Part shown: one piece after another, positions 22,801 to 37,800 of the stretch
Numbering within the stretch: position 1 is the first letter of the stretch
How the letters are laid out: each line of letters opens with the position of its first letter
Source of the DNA: Prochilodus magdalenae
Taxonomy: Eukaryota; Chordata; Actinopteri; Characiformes; Prochilodontidae
NCBI GenBank assembly: GCA_024036415.1
Contig: JAMWET010006934.1
Location: 60,001 to 124,000 of the forward strand
Direction of reading: 5' to 3'
DNA: 64,000 nt
The notes under the pieces: model-generated
Told to the model about the DNA's origin: nothing
Databases searched by the model: none
The model's input: the letters and a program-made list of their open reading frames with translations, nothing else
Position numbers and translations under genes: made by a program

Positions 22801-25800
22801 TCAACCAATGAGTATTTCTCTTCCAGTACCACTACTTGATCCTCAGGTTCTCCCAATAAGGGTACTGTCTACTCTAAACGCTAATACTTATACACGTTTT
22901 AATTTTTTACATTTGGTAGAAATACTTCTATGTGATGAATAGAACATTTGAAGCTTGAATGAATCATATATACTGGTTTGGAGTCACTTTTGGTGATTTG
23001 AATGGAGTTATGAAAAGTCGCTGAAAACCATTTTGGCACATGGTTTATAATGTATTGAGATTAGATTAGATTAGATTAGATTCAACTTTATTGTCCTTGT
23101 GCAGAGTACAAGTACAGAGCCAATGAAATGCAGTTAGCATCTAACCAGAAGTGCAAGTGCAGTATTATTTACATAAAGAGCCGTAATAATAAATATATAC
23201 ATATATAAGCATATCTATATACATATATATAAATGTATAATTAAATTTGATGTTCCTGTGTTTTTCGCTGATTGTGCCTTTCTCATCTTCGGCATTGCGG
23301 AATTTTTAACGAGTTTTTACTACAGTTTTTTTAAGATCTTCTATCCCCCCACATTCGGTTCAACCGAGGTTCACATGCCAACATCACTTAGTAGCACGCA
23401 TGCAGCTCATTAATCCTGACTGCTGGTACTGATGTAGTGTTTAGATGGGATCTGTTATGCTTCTCCCGTTTCCTCTTTTCTTTAGTGTGTCGTAGCTTTT
23501 CTAACGCATGTAAACGTTCTGCAACGTTATGAAGACCAAAGTACACGCCAGTGGAAGGAGCTCTCCCCCACAGAAACCTCTTTTCTTAGCTGCCTCCTTG
23601 GAATCCCAGCCCATTTATGTTACAAGATGACATCATCATGTATCTCAATACTTATAGCCAGTCTACCTCGGAACACCCTCACACGTGCTGCCACTTTCGA
23701 CTGCTCTGGTGGTTGACCAGTCAGAACAGATTGGGTGAGCTGACCAGTCAAAGCACACTGGGCTCATCAGGAGGCGGGGCTTAAAGACACGGAAGTGTTT
23801 TCGGAAGGAGGGTGACTACAGGTGTACAGCATGAGAAAGATGATGTGCTTTTGGACCACTGAAGCATGTAAATCCATTCTAACAGACCCCCAAAAGGTAA
23901 AATGATGAAATCTGCATAACTGGTCCCATATAAGTGCCAGTTTCAGTGTCATGAGGCCTATGAGACCTGCTAGGGCATGGTTATGCCAGTGTTATGTGGC
24001 ACAGTCTTGGCATGTAAAGTATCAGAGTATCAAGGCTGCTTTCTTTACCTGTAGTTTTGCTCCTCGTTGCTTAGGGAAAACTGGTCGTACTGAGAAAAGG
24101 CCGAATTCCCTTCCCAGTCCATAAGCTCTATCCGGAGGACATACTGCTGGTCACTGGTCAACTTAGAGACATACTCATTCCCCAGCCAGTGTTCACCTGA
24201 GGCATCTCCAAATCCCTTTAAAGAGAATGTTTTACAGATCAGTACATACGGTGTTGTACTATCATGAAGTGTTTTAGGTTCATTTGCTCAAGCTCTGTAG
24301 AGTCATGACATGAGCATCCTGAAAGATTTCCTAGTGTACTGAACGCCGCCTCCCCTCTAGACCCTCACCATTTTGTACTCTTTCCACGTCCGATGAAAGT
24401 CAACAAGGCCATTGAACCGCTTCTGCAGTATTGTCCATCCACCTCCCTCTGTTTCCATGTCACAGTATGCCTGGAAAATGGAACACAGAATTAGAGGCAT
24501 GTTGTCCGACAGCATTAACGTCCTTTCTGCATGTCCAGTGTGGCATGCTTCTCCCCCCTCCGACAGTTTTAACAAGCTTCACTTTTTCAGAACAGTAAGA
24601 TGTCTGTTAAGAGGCAGTTAAATTGCCAAACTTAAATTACTGCCCATGAAAAGTATCTAAGGAGATGGTTCTGTCTGCCGAGGCATGTGCAAAACTAACA
24701 TTCTCCAACGGGGCTCCAGCTTTCTCACTGTGGAGTCGAAGACGTGCTCTGGAAGTCGCTGGAACTGCATCCCCTGATGATGCTGATCCAGGCATGCTGA
24801 ATAAAGAGCTTCTTACCTTTATTTGCTCCTTGGTGTCGGGTATGGTTAGCGTGTAGACACCGCTTTCTTTGTTTCCTGACTTGTAGACCGCCGCACAGTC
24901 TTTGTACTGGGACGGAGTGTCCTGCATCATGGCCGATTTGCCAGCTAGAAAATAGATAATGCCAGTTAATGCGTTTGAGGCATACGGCACCCTGGGAGTC
25001 TTGTTGATGTTCAAGGTGTAAGGGCATTAATATGTCCTCTACAGTAATTTACAGAATTTAACACAGCGGTGGAAAAAGGATGTAAAATGTGGCCTGTGCT
25101 TAAGTTATGGCACCCTTAATATAGCATGTTTTATGTTCAAATTAGCAGATACACAGAAATATATAGAAGACAAAGCATGTTACAAGTCTCGGGGGTTCAG
25201 ACTTCAGTCATATTCAGAGGATGGTGAATGTACTGACGCCAGTAAAAGTGTATTCATATAAAGCTACTTGTGTAAATAAACAAATGTATCAGGTAACACA
25301 GTAACAGTAACCTGTGCAGATGGATCGCTATTGTCTGGACCACACAAATCCAACCTGACCATTTGAAACAACAGTGCGGATAGCCGTCTCGAAAGATCTG
25401 ATTTGAGAAACCAATCCGATTTGAACCCAGCCTTTGGTATCTTAGCATATTCACAGCCATGTTGTTTTATAATTTGGTGTGATGGAGCCTTTGGAAAGAT
25501 TTAAATACAGCTCGGTAAAAATTTAAGAGACCACCTGTAACTGATCAGCGTCTCTAGGTTTACAGGTTCTGGGTTTGTGTTGGTTCTGTTTGATTCTCTA
25601 CACTACTGGAAGCATGTCTCCCAAACTCCAGATCAGATATTGTATTAGATCTGTTGATTTAGAAAATCACTAATGACCTCCAGAAGCCTGTTTTTAGAAC
25701 CATGCTCGCTGTGCGTTTCACCCCAGCCACCGCTCGCCAGTCTCTCTGTAGGTCACTTGAGGTCACCTTACAGTGGTTAAGGGACATTGGAATGAGGTGG

Positions 25801-28800
25801 CGCTCATCACGGTCAGTAGAGAGCGGGTTTGGCCCTCTGCCAGTCTGTAGCTGTGTTGTCCTGTGTGTTTGCTGCTGGACCTTGTTCTTATGAACCGGAC
25901 GCTCACTGTATCTGCCGGTAAAGCTAGAACCCAACCTTCGGTTCCTCACTGAGAACCTGCTGCACATGTGGAGATGCTGATTTAAGGAGAAACTGGAGTG
26001 GGCTCTGATTTGTTTCCAGAATTGTATTTTTTTTGTCAGTTTTGTATGATGTAACCAGTTATTGATTAGACAAACCAGCTACTGGATAATAGCTACAGAT
26101 AATACTGGGGTGCCATGAGGACAGGTTTGGTTGTATGAGCTCACAGACGTTCACATTATCACTAGTTATTGTTTTGAGTGTGTTGTCCTGAGCAAATAGA
26201 CGCTTTCTGCCAAGGTAAATAGGATTTCAGTAATGATATTGTAAGTGCCTGGCTCTGTAGGCTTTCGGAGCTTTGTAGGGGACGTGTTTGGCTGTTGTAG
26301 CTTCTAAGCGTTTGGATCCTTTAGATCTACATGATGTTGCTGTGAGTGTACACTTTCCAAACGTTTGAACAGATGGAGCGACAAAATATTGTTCTCCAGC
26401 TTTGTTTTTCTCCCTATTCCCATGTGTGATGGTTGGCTGTGATGCTGACGCAGTCACTTACGGGTGGGGACAGACATGGTGTGGATCAAGCTGTTGACGG
26501 TCTCCAGCAGCTCCTGCTGCTGCTGCTGCATGGCCGTGTTGTCGGCGGACGCCCGCTGCAGTTGTTTCTCGAGCTCCTTGATGATGCCCGTCTGCTTTTC
26601 CACCAGCAGCTTGAGCTGCTCTTTCTCCTCCTGGAGGCTCATTAACTCGGCCTGCCTCTGCGTCTCCATCTCCTCCACGCGCTTCTCCAGGAAGCTGGAA
26701 CAGCAAAGGAGGAAGCGCTTTAGAAATGGTGCTCTCTGTTTTAAATCTCGGCATGACGGTCCCACTAACTTATCCGTATGTTGTGTAGTGTTTGTTTGGC
26801 TGGCTGTCATTGGTCCACAATGTGTGATGTAGACTTTATTTGGGCAGTCCATGTCTGTTATGACTGGGAATATAGGAATATTTGAGAGTTATTAATAAAT
26901 AAAAGTGTCATTCCACTGATTTCTTAAATAGATAGTTCAAAGGCGGAGATGTAAACGAACTCATTTACTCAGATTGCTATTAAGGAGCACAATGTATGGC
27001 ACAAATATGACCCTTTATCCAAAGCTATATTGAATCTACATGAGGTCCTGCATGTACCTCGCCAGGTTTTGGACCAAAATCTATCCAGACTGTTCCCACT
27101 GCCAGCCCAATTCCGTTTTTTTCCAAATCCAGATTGTCTCCAGATCGATTTTGATTAAATGAGTAAATGTGAATTTGGCCCATTCATTTTAATGTGGTTT
27201 GAATTGTGATTCCAATCAGATTTTCATAAATGCACCTTCAGTCAGATTTCAAAAGTCAGATTTCAAAATGTCTTTTAATGTCGCTTGCAGTGCACCATCA
27301 ACAACGAAGTCAAAGCCAGAGTGACGAAAGTGCTGGAATTCAAGATGCACGCCAAAGAGTTGTGAAGCGTGACTATCAAAAATCAGTCTAGATACAATCT
27401 CTATATGACAGAAATCGGATCTGGGCTGGCAGAGTGCCGAGGACGAACTGATGCACCTTTGTCCCTCCTGCTTGTGCGTAGGACAGCCACCTCTTCAGTG
27501 TGGCTATGTACTTACTGATGTCATTAACACAGTAACCTGCGCAAGTCTGGACACGCAAATCCAACCCGAGCACTTGAAACGGACAGATTGGATTGGATTG
27601 ATTGGATTCTAGACACCAATCTGATTCGTCTATCGTCTAAACCCAGCCTTAGGCATCTGATATCATACACATGACCATGTCATGTTCTAATTTTCTATGG
27701 TGAATGGAGCTTTTGGAAAGATGAAGTGCTTCAGACGTCTGGTTCCCATCGCCACCACTGTGAACAGCAGTGTCTCTACATTGGTACACCAAACCACATC
27801 AAACCACACTGAATGACTTTGTTTACAGCTTTCCAACTTAATAATGCAGAGAGATAAAAAAAAAAAATGCTGAATCCCCTTTGATGTAGATTATACACCC
27901 ATCAGCCATAACATTAAAACCACCACTGGACTCTGTGCCCATATTATCAGCTCCACTGACCATATAGGACACTCTGTAGGTGTACAGGTCCAGACTGTAG
28001 TCCATCTGTTTCTCTGTGTACTGTATTACCCTGTTCTTCAATGATCAGGACCCCCACAGGACCACCACAGAGCAGATATTACGTGGGTGGTGGATCATTC
28101 TCAGCACTGTCGTGTTAAAAGAAAGGCCCTCCTACCTGTAGAACTACAGAGTGCTCCTGTACGGTCAGTGGAGCGGATGAGATGGATAGTGGGTGTAGAT
28201 ACATTGAGGTGGTTGTAATGTTAAGGCTGATTGGTGTTTATATATATACAGTATTAGAAACGTACCTGTTCTTTTCGTCCAGCTTGCTGATCTGATTCGT
28301 CTGCACGATAATCTCCTTTTCCAGTTTGTTGGTGGAGATGGAATTCTCAAGGAGCTGACGTTCCAGTCGTGTGGTCTGGTTTATAACCTGAAGATGAAAC
28401 AGATATTCAGCGTTTCCCACAGAAAGCTTTAATTGCGACAACCTTGAAGAGATGAACGATTTCGGTACAGCCTGATCTCCTGGAAGCTTACGTCATTATG
28501 GTCATGAGATCTTCAGGGATTAGATTTTTCCCAACTTCATTTCCACTCAGTTCAGTAGCAGACCGTTCGCCTTGAAGGTGTTTAAATGGTGAAGGATTTC
28601 GCTATTTCTATAAAACGCCGGGCCTTCTTCGTTCAAGAACATATACCGCTATTATGTAACCGCCCCCCCCTTCCTAAGAATAATCTGTCTCGGGGCAGAT
28701 TCCTCTGCTGTAATGCTCCTGAATGGGCTCCAGTCGATAACTCATAACTGCGTATAGAATAACATGGCTTTGGCTGGTGACAGACCATGTGATGAGCATT

Positions 28801-31800
28801 TACATAAGACGAGGTATTGTGTGGCGTGTGAGCCGGGACGTGTGAAAGGCCTTAATTGTGGGCAGGGGACGTTCACACATCACTTGGTGTCAAAGCAGCA
28901 CAGGGCGTCCTGGAGTTTGATGAGTGGAAAAAACCTGTTTTCACCACAGGAAAAAACAGGACAATCAAATTCCAATGAAGGAAAGAAACGGGGCAGGGGA
29001 CGTCGGGGCTACTGTGACTGAAAGGGGGGTCTGCACACAGGCCACATTACTGAACTCTCAGGCTGAGCTGTCCTTTCTGGTTTAACTGTTAAAGGAAGCG
29101 GACTCAGCAGAAAAGAAACACGGTGCATTTTCTGCGGAGCATGTGTCTGCGGAGAACCATGGGACCATTATGATGCTCTTTCCGATTCAATTCACTTACT
29201 GTTCCCTGGCGAATAACTGAGGGCACCAGGAGCTCTCAGACTTCACCGTGATGCTGTTGGGTTCAGCTGTTTTTTATAATTTGGGACATTTAAATAAATG
29301 CAGTGAAGTGAAGCAGAGTCACATAACTGGGTGGCTAGAATAAGGAGCACTAGGGATGCACCAAACGCTCGGCAACTGAAATTATTGCACCAGAAATTAT
29401 ATGAAAAAAATCTGAAAATGGAAAAGACAGACAGCGTATTTGCTGTTCGACCGAATAAGTGGAAGAAAAAGACTCATTTATACAGAATAATGATATTTAT
29501 AATGACGCTGATACCTTTTTTAGTTCCCGGATGTTGACGGGAACCAGAGTGTTCAGGGTTTCAGTGAGCGAGACGGACTGCAGCATGCGCTGTATGTCTC
29601 TCAGTGAAACATAAACACCCCTCCCAAAAAAAAAAAAGTTTTTCAACAAACCAATATAATATAATATTAAGGCTTATTTGTCCTTAACATTAAATACGGA
29701 TACGGATGGAGCCTTCTGTGTTGGTGCCTGTTCTCTGAAACCTAGCAGACCGTATCTGAGCATCTGAGCAGTACCACTGGAAATCATGGGGACAGTGAAG
29801 GCAGTAGTCAAGGAAAAATGGCGGAACCTTTTAAGAACAGGTTGTGCAGCCTGGTTAGAAATTATAAACATCTATGTAAAGTCACTTTGGCCGAGCACCA
29901 CCTTCCCCCGTTAGTGTATGTATTGCTCCACACCTATGCCAACATAAAGGACTCATGGAAGGATGTGGGCTGCGATGGTATAGCATTTAAATGGATGTGT
30001 TTGAGGGTAAATGAGCCGCTACTGGAGGTCGATGCTAACACCGCAGTGTTCAGAGCCTCAGATCTGTTTGTTAGTTAGACTTTAGAGACCGCAGCCCGTG
30101 TAGGTCAGTAGGGCTCGAACCTTTTTAGCCTGAGAACCGTTTGTGGAGAGTAGCCACTGCGGCCCCCTCAGCCTCCTGCCCTGGTCACTACTTTCACCTA
30201 GCGACAGAAGACCGTATCTTAATGCAGCCCAATGCTTTTAGTTACACCTGGAGACACATAGAGTCCATTAAGCCTACCTGCACCAAGAGACATGCCTTTA
30301 TTCTATGGCAATAATTTTTTTTTTCTATTTTTCCAAACCGTGGACAGAGTTCATCTTAGCCTGTGTGTTGCCCTTAGTAAAGCATTCTATGCGATGCAAT
30401 AAATAAATTAATTAATTAATTAATTTAAAGATCTAGCCAACAAATGAAATTGATAAAGTTAATTCATTAATTAATTAATAATCAACTTTTGCACCTAAAC
30501 ATTAAGGCACACTCATAAGCGATCAGTTATGATACAGTAGATGTGACTCGTAGCTCAGAACACTGTTGAGACATGCAGGCCCTAAATTTGGTGGACATGT
30601 CCAAAACCATTCAATTTATTTATTTGTTTATTTAATAATTAACATGGACAAACTCTTTTACTAGTAGGCTGCCATGTTTGCTGCCACATCAGATGGTCTT
30701 CTCTCTTATCCAATGAGTGCCAAACAGGGAGCTTAATGTCTAGTTAACCTCTATACATCTACGTTCAGCGGGAGGCTAAGAGCTGCGCTGTGCTAAAGAG
30801 CGCCGTGTGAGATCCTTTCTCCCCGACTCTACAACGAGTCTCCTTATAGCAGGAACACCACCGATCTCCTACTGTCTAAACTATGTTGAGCTCCATCATA
30901 TTGGTACATGCCCAGTTTTTAAACTCTACTGCACTGCTCTAATCTGGACTGTTATTTTATCTGCCAATTGTCACTTTATATATAATCCTTACTAACTCAC
31001 ATCTCTAAGTGCAATATTACTTATGCTGCTCCATTAATGTCTGTACATGCTCTTCTATTTATTGTTATAGGCAATGTCTTATACATGCACATTTATGTAT
31101 ATAGGCAAATCTCCTTAATTTAGCTCTACTTATTTATTCTGATAAATAGTATGTACATACTTCATAGAACACTTTTATATGCACATAGACTCTTCAGTTA
31201 TTTTAATTTATTTCATTTTGTGATTAGTAGCTCTTCTGTAACCTCTGCCCTTTTTATTATAATATTGTATGTCTTACTTGTGCAGTATGTACAGAACTGT
31301 GACACTGCAATTTCCTTCGGGATCAATAAAGTGTTATCTTATCTTATCTTTCCAGATATAGCTAGAACCTTTATTTACCATAGGACTTACTCCACTGCAG
31401 CCGTATGGCATCCTTGCAGTGCATCAGTGGTGACCTGCTAGTAGAGAATGCCCGCATATTTGTGGGGTTTCATTGTTACAATAATCCAAACACCCCCGTG
31501 TGGTATATAGGTCATGTTAGTGTTGGGTTCGAGGCGAGTATTAACAATCATGGTTCCCACTGAGTTCCCAGTGTGATTTGGGTCAGCACAAGTTTCCTCT
31601 AGTTTATTAAACCCCCGAAAAGCGAATATGCTGAATCGTGACCGGTATCGAGTCTTGAGAAACTCTGATATCGGCCACCCCAAGTCCTAAACCCAAGTTC
31701 AAAACAGCTCAGCCTAATGAACGCGATTAGGCCGAGACGTAGAGAACAGAGTATAAACAAAGCTAGCAGGTACGTGTACCCGGGAGGCTCACCTGAACTT

Positions 31801-34800
31801 CCACGCTCGTAATCTTTCGGGCGTGCTCTGCCGTCTGCGTCAGGAAGCTGGTGCCGATCTCGATCATGGTCGCCGTGTGGTTGTGCACATGTTGGGTCAT
31901 GTCTTGTCTCAGGCTCTCCTGGATGTAGTTCTCCAGCTGTGGAAGGGATCAGAGGCAGGGTGTGTGGTCAGATGCGGCGAGCCAGCTGTGGACGTGCTGA
32001 GATGAGGGAGCGGTTGCTGCACTCTGGCTGGTTCACGAGCTTAGCTGATGGGGTTTATTAACCGTCTCTTTGTTCTAGCGATTGCGAATGATGCGCCGGT
32101 ATTGTGTTTAGTTGTAGAGCTGTAGTTTTGCAGATGGAGTTAGGTCATCACAGAAGCTATTTAAAGACTCTAGAGCACATATAGATTATACAGTCACTGG
32201 AACACATCTGGCCAGAACATACAAAGACAATGCTATCATCGCCGCTGATGACCATCACTTTCAGCAGCTGCGATCGCTTCCCCGGATTTATAAATGGGAC
32301 ACTTTATGTACGTACAGTCGTATGCAAAGGTTTTGGCACGCATGGTCCGACAGTGTCGTATGTTCAGCTAGATGCTACGCCGTGCTCTCAGGGCAGCAGG
32401 TCATTTTATTTGTAGATTCCGATTTTTTTTCTTCTCAGTCTTTGACCACTCAAGTCTGGAGCTATGTTTTCGTGATTAAGGGATGCTATTAATGGGGTTC
32501 ATTCAATTTGGGCTGGTTCCGAATAGGGCTCATTGAAGGTCGTGCCAGCTTGTGTTCTGGTCCAAAGGGCTTTCAATATACTGCAGGTTCAATTACTTTG
32601 AAGAGCTCTTTGAGAAGTGGTAATTGGGTCTTGACATATAAAGGTCGTGACCCCTTTCAAAGTGACCCAGAAGACTAAATGTATCTTGACTTTTCAGTGT
32701 GCATAATAATCTCAGCTTTACAGAAGTATGTGCTCTTGGCAGGCGCTTGGTTCCTTTCTGGCTGATGAAGATCTAACGTCCTTTGGTTTGTTGAAGCCTT
32801 TAATATAAACTTCGTAAGCTGTCAGTGTGTGCACAGGTGGTCTTGTTATCATAAGTGTCTCAGATAGTTAGCTTGTGGTTAACCATAAATATTCCAAGTA
32901 TTGCCGTATCCAAGTTTCTGAGTGACCCAAACTTCAGAGCAAGACTCCGGTCTCGTGTTTGTTAGCTCGCGATAAGAGCTGAACTGTCTTTTTTTTTTTT
33001 TCCTCTTTAGAGCACAGCAACTCGAATTCTTTAAACAAATCACAGAGCCCGCCGAGATGTTTAAACCTGCCTACTATCTGCTGGATCTCTGGACTGCTTT
33101 GCTTTATTCAACACTTTTATTTTTTATAAACCCAAAGAAGTAATTGTTCAATGAATGGAGTTTTTTTCAGGTGATTCAGTGGAAGCTGATTCAGTGCCGT
33201 GCTATTAATGTTGTGCTTATTCATTCTTTTCATGGTAAAACAATTTTTTAAAAATTGGATGTGTTTACATGCACTTAATGATCCAATAACTTTGGAAAAT
33301 CTGATTTTGTCAGTAATTTGGTGTATTAACGTGGACTTGAGTCATCAGATAATGGGTGAACTCCGGCTCTACGTGAGACAGACAGTACTCGGATTTAATC
33401 TTTATAACCAGCCAATAAAATCAGAAAAATGTAACGCAAAACTTAAACTTCTTGTAATTTTTTTATATTGAATCTCTTTAAGGAAAATATGATTATTTAT
33501 GAATATTTATATCCTTAATTTTGTCTAGTTGTCGTGTAGTTGGTTTTGTGTCACTCCCAAACTGTTGTGTTGTAGGGTTGCTATGTTAAACACAGCTTGC
33601 TTATCAGAGTAAGGGTATACATGCTGTAAGGAATCTGAAAGAAATCAGAGTAGGGGTATACATGCAGTGGGAGATCAGAGTAAGGGTATACATGCGGTGA
33701 GAGATCAGAGTAAGGGTATACATGCAGTAAGGAATCTGAAAGAAATCAGAGTAAGGGTATACATGCAGTGGGAGATCAGAGTAAGGGTATACATGCAGTG
33801 GGAGATCAGAGTAAGGGTATACATGCAGTCAAAGATCAGAGTATGAGTATACATGCAGTAAGGAATCTGAGAGAAATCAGAGTAATGGTATACATGCGGT
33901 GAGAGATCAGAGTAAGGGTATACATGCAGTGAGAGATCAGAGTGAGGGTATACTTGCAGTGAGAGATCAGGGTAGGGATATACGTGCAGTGAGAGATCAG
34001 AGTAAGGGTATACATGGAGTGAGAGATCAGAGTAAGGGTATGCATGCTGTGAGAGATCAGAGTGAGGGTATACTTGCAGTGAGAGATCAGGGTAGGGGTA
34101 TACGTGCAGTGAGAGATCGGAGTAAGGGTATACATGGAGTGAAAGATCAGAGTAAAGGTATACATGCAGTGAGAGATCAGAGTAAGGGTATACATTCAGT
34201 GAGAGTTCAGGGTAAGGGTATACATGCAGTGAGAGACCAGAGTAAGGGTATACATGCAGTGAGAGACCAGAGTGAGGGTATACATGCGGTGAGAGATCGG
34301 GGTAAGGGTATACGTGCGGTAAGAGATCAGAGTGAGGGTATACATGCAGTGAGAGACCAGAGTGAGGGTATACATGCGGTAAGAGATCGGGGTAAGGGTA
34401 TACGTGCGGTGAGAGATCAGAGTGAGGGTATACATGCAGTGAGAGATCAGAGTGAGGGTATACATGCAGTGAGAGACCAGAGTGAGGGTATACATGCAGT
34501 GAGAGACCAGAGTGAGGGTATACATGCAGTGAGAGACAAGAGTGAGGGTATACATGCAGTGAGAGACAAGAGTGAGGGTATACATGCGGTAAGAGATCGG
34601 GGTAAGGGTATACATGCGGTAAGAGATCGGGGTAAGGGTATACGTGCGGTGAGAGATCAGAGTGAGGGTATACATGCAGTGAGAGATCACAGTAAGGGTA
34701 TACATGCGGTGAGAGATCAGAGTAAGGGTATACATGCGGTGAGAGATCGGGGTATGGGTATATAGGCGGTGAGAGATCAGAGTGAGGGTATATATGCGGT

Positions 34801-37800
34801 GACAGATCAGGGTAGGGGTATGTAGTGTCACAAAGTCTACACATATACACCTGTACACCTGTTCAAGCCTACAGCACTTCACCCCCCACTGAGGTTCTAG
34901 CGATCTGGAGTCTTACCTCATAGACTATTGAATGAGGCACTATAGAGGGCGTCCCGTCAGAACAGAGATCATTTGCGAAACTCTCAGTGCCCCATTGCAT
35001 GTTGCGTTGATCGAGCGCTACGGAGAATGTGCTTCTGTATGTGGGGTTGTACAGATGCTGCTTATTGGACTGAGGGTGATTGAATGGGGTTGCATGGGCA
35101 CCGAAACAAAAGGCTGTTTAGTTCCAAAAGTGATCAAAAACATTCGGACTGTTTGTGGCCCCTAATCTGTACCACCATCATCAGCGGCCGGCAGGGAATC
35201 ATTTTTTAATACATTTTATACAAACAGGACACAGGCCTGTTTTTGTTTGGTCAGTTAGAGATGACGACTTGAAAAGACCACACAAATGGAGACGTGTTTA
35301 TCCCTCTGTTCCTTCGAATAATAAATCACGCCTATTAAAATAAAAAAACAAAAACGCAACACTTTATATTAGCGCCATAAAATCAAACGTGTCAAACTGG
35401 CTGTTTGCATCACAGCTGGAAGTTTTGTGCTCTCCTCGTGGTCTCTTTCCTGCAGCGAGTTCCTGAACGGCAGACCGTTCAGCACTCAAACAAACAGGAT
35501 GGACACGATGAGTGACGAGTTGCATCCTCGGTGAAAACACTTCTCTAACGTGACGAGGGGAAAAACATCAGAGTGGCCTTCAGAGTCTACTGTCCGTCTG
35601 GTGTTTGTTTGCTCCGTCCATCTCGCTGCCCTCGAAGTCCGGAAGCCGAGCGCTGTACGAGTTTGGTGGGGATATATTTAACTCGTTAATGAAAAACGTG
35701 ACAGCTTCGGTAATCAGTGCTAATTTTGTTTGTCTTCCTCTCAGGACTTCCATCCTCGCCTGTTTTGTGTTCCACGTGGAGGATGACATCGGAACCGCGA
35801 GCAGGACGTTCCATCAATGACTTGCGATCTTATCAGTTGTTTACTCTATTTGCGCCCCTAGGGTTCCTCTAGGAAAGGCTGTTTGCTCGCTCCATTCACA
35901 CGAAAGCATGACCACCGACTGACATCCCGCTTTAGCGTCCAGCCAGCGAAATGTTCGCCTTGGCTGCTAATGAATCAAATATGCCAACTGTGGCGCGACC
36001 TCACGGCCAGATGAGGTCCAATGCTTTCCTCTGACCTTGACTCGCCGACCTGGAAAGTGCCGCTCAGAGGAAGAGCCTTTCCTCTGAGTTTACAGATTAT
36101 GCCGGTATACTGTCTGACCCTTACAGTCAAAGAGGAAGCTATGCTATAAAATCTGTTTACGTTGTTTCTCACCCATCGTGAACTTGGCGGAACGGCCTTA
36201 TGCAAGCATTCAGGACCGGCATTTGAGATGAAACCGTTGGTTTGGTTCATGTAACCATAGCATCAAGCGATGCCTGGTTTTCAGTAGCTACGTTTGGGCC
36301 AACACACGTTCTTGGTCTGTGGTGATGCATTATGGTTAATTTCGGGACAGCAGAACTAAACCTCAGACATTTTCCTCCTGTGCCCTTTCTCGGTTCACCC
36401 GACTGTTGCTACCCTCTCTGAGGATGGAGGAGTTAAAAGTCTCTCGTATCGGCTATTGCACGCGCACCAATAATGTCAGTCTGCATGCCTGTCAAGTACA
36501 AGATGCAAAGTTCAGCTCCTGTAAATATAGAAAGGAATAAAGTACTGCCAGCTTATATAAATTGAGCTTTCAGCTTTGAGACTATTTCAGTGTCCACTCT
36601 TACACTTAGACGTAGCGAACTCTGCGTAAGAGCGTCTGATATGGGTGTAGTTCCAAAACTCATTGTAAGGGTTTATTTGTAGCCCTGTATTCCCTACTGT
36701 GTTATGCAAAAGTTGAAACACCACTGCCAACATTACATCTTTCAACACGACATCATCTCATATTTCTCCAGATGTGAGCGCACGACTGCAGGGTATTTAC
36801 TGAGATTAACAGATTAGCGAGAAATATTAAATATTAAATATTATAAAATCTCCTGTAATGTTTCCCGTATTTTAAAGACAGCAGCAGTTAGTTGAGTAAA
36901 CTTGCGTTCTCTGGTTAGGATGTGCCATTTCTCATCATATCCTCGCTGTCCAATGAAAAACATGTATCTCCATTTTTGGCCATTTTGACTTTTATGCATC
37001 ATTTGAAAACAGCAGCTCTCGTTTACACTGTGTGAGAATTGCATGAGGAATGGACCAACTGAAATGGCCCAAAAGTGCTTGGTAAGACGTCTGGTTCCAT
37101 TGACTTACATTAAAATTGAATGAGGTTTTTGGCCTCTCCTGTAAAGTTGCCATTTTGGAGATACCTGTTTTTCTTTGGACAGCGACGATGTCCATGTTCT
37201 AGTACTATAGTGATTAGTTGGGTAATTGAGTAGCACTTTACTGAAGATACAGATTATAAGGCTGCATGGCACCTACTTAAGCTCGTCATGGCAACAGACC
37301 TAGCCCTGCATAAAGGCTTATTCCAACAGGCATCAGGAGACATTTGACAGTTTTGATCAAAGTTGGCCAAAGTGGTAATGACATATGCCGTTGGAGTAAG
37401 CTTAAGCTGTCACATAAGCTTATGTCCTGCAGCCGTATGAACCATACAGTACATTATGTTAAAGTGGGAGCAGATTTTTTTACTAATCATTTCAGTTTTT
37501 ACGAAACACCGTTCTGTGAAATTTCTAAATGGAATATTATAGCATATTAAAGAAAACCAAAAAGCTGAATTAGTTTTAAAAAATGTGTTTTTTTTTGTGC
37601 AAATGAGGCCCTTAAATGTGCTAATGCTGTGTAATACCGTAAGTGACTACTTAGTAGACTGCAGCTGCTGTATTCAGGGTTATACTGATGTTGCAACATC
37701 TCTTATCCAGATGTGCGTTACATTACGTTTAATTTCTACATTGTAGAGTATTGTATTGGTTTGAACTCCACGACAGAAACAAATCAAGGTACTGTTATAT

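Noticed and set aside
24665..25027. Plus- and minus-frame ORFs around angpt2 exon 5
   Set aside because: Other phases of the exon and its flanking intron; only 24817-24944 fits the homology.
26464..26832. 122-codon plus-strand Ser/Cys-rich frame
   Set aside because: Antisense shadow of the angpt2 coiled-coil exon 4.
33705..34850. 381-codon open frame (minus), with 288-codon (plus) and 228-codon frames
   Set aside because: Pure translation of a 30-bp tandem repeat; the period is a multiple of three, so frames stay open on both strands. No start context, splice sites or domain.
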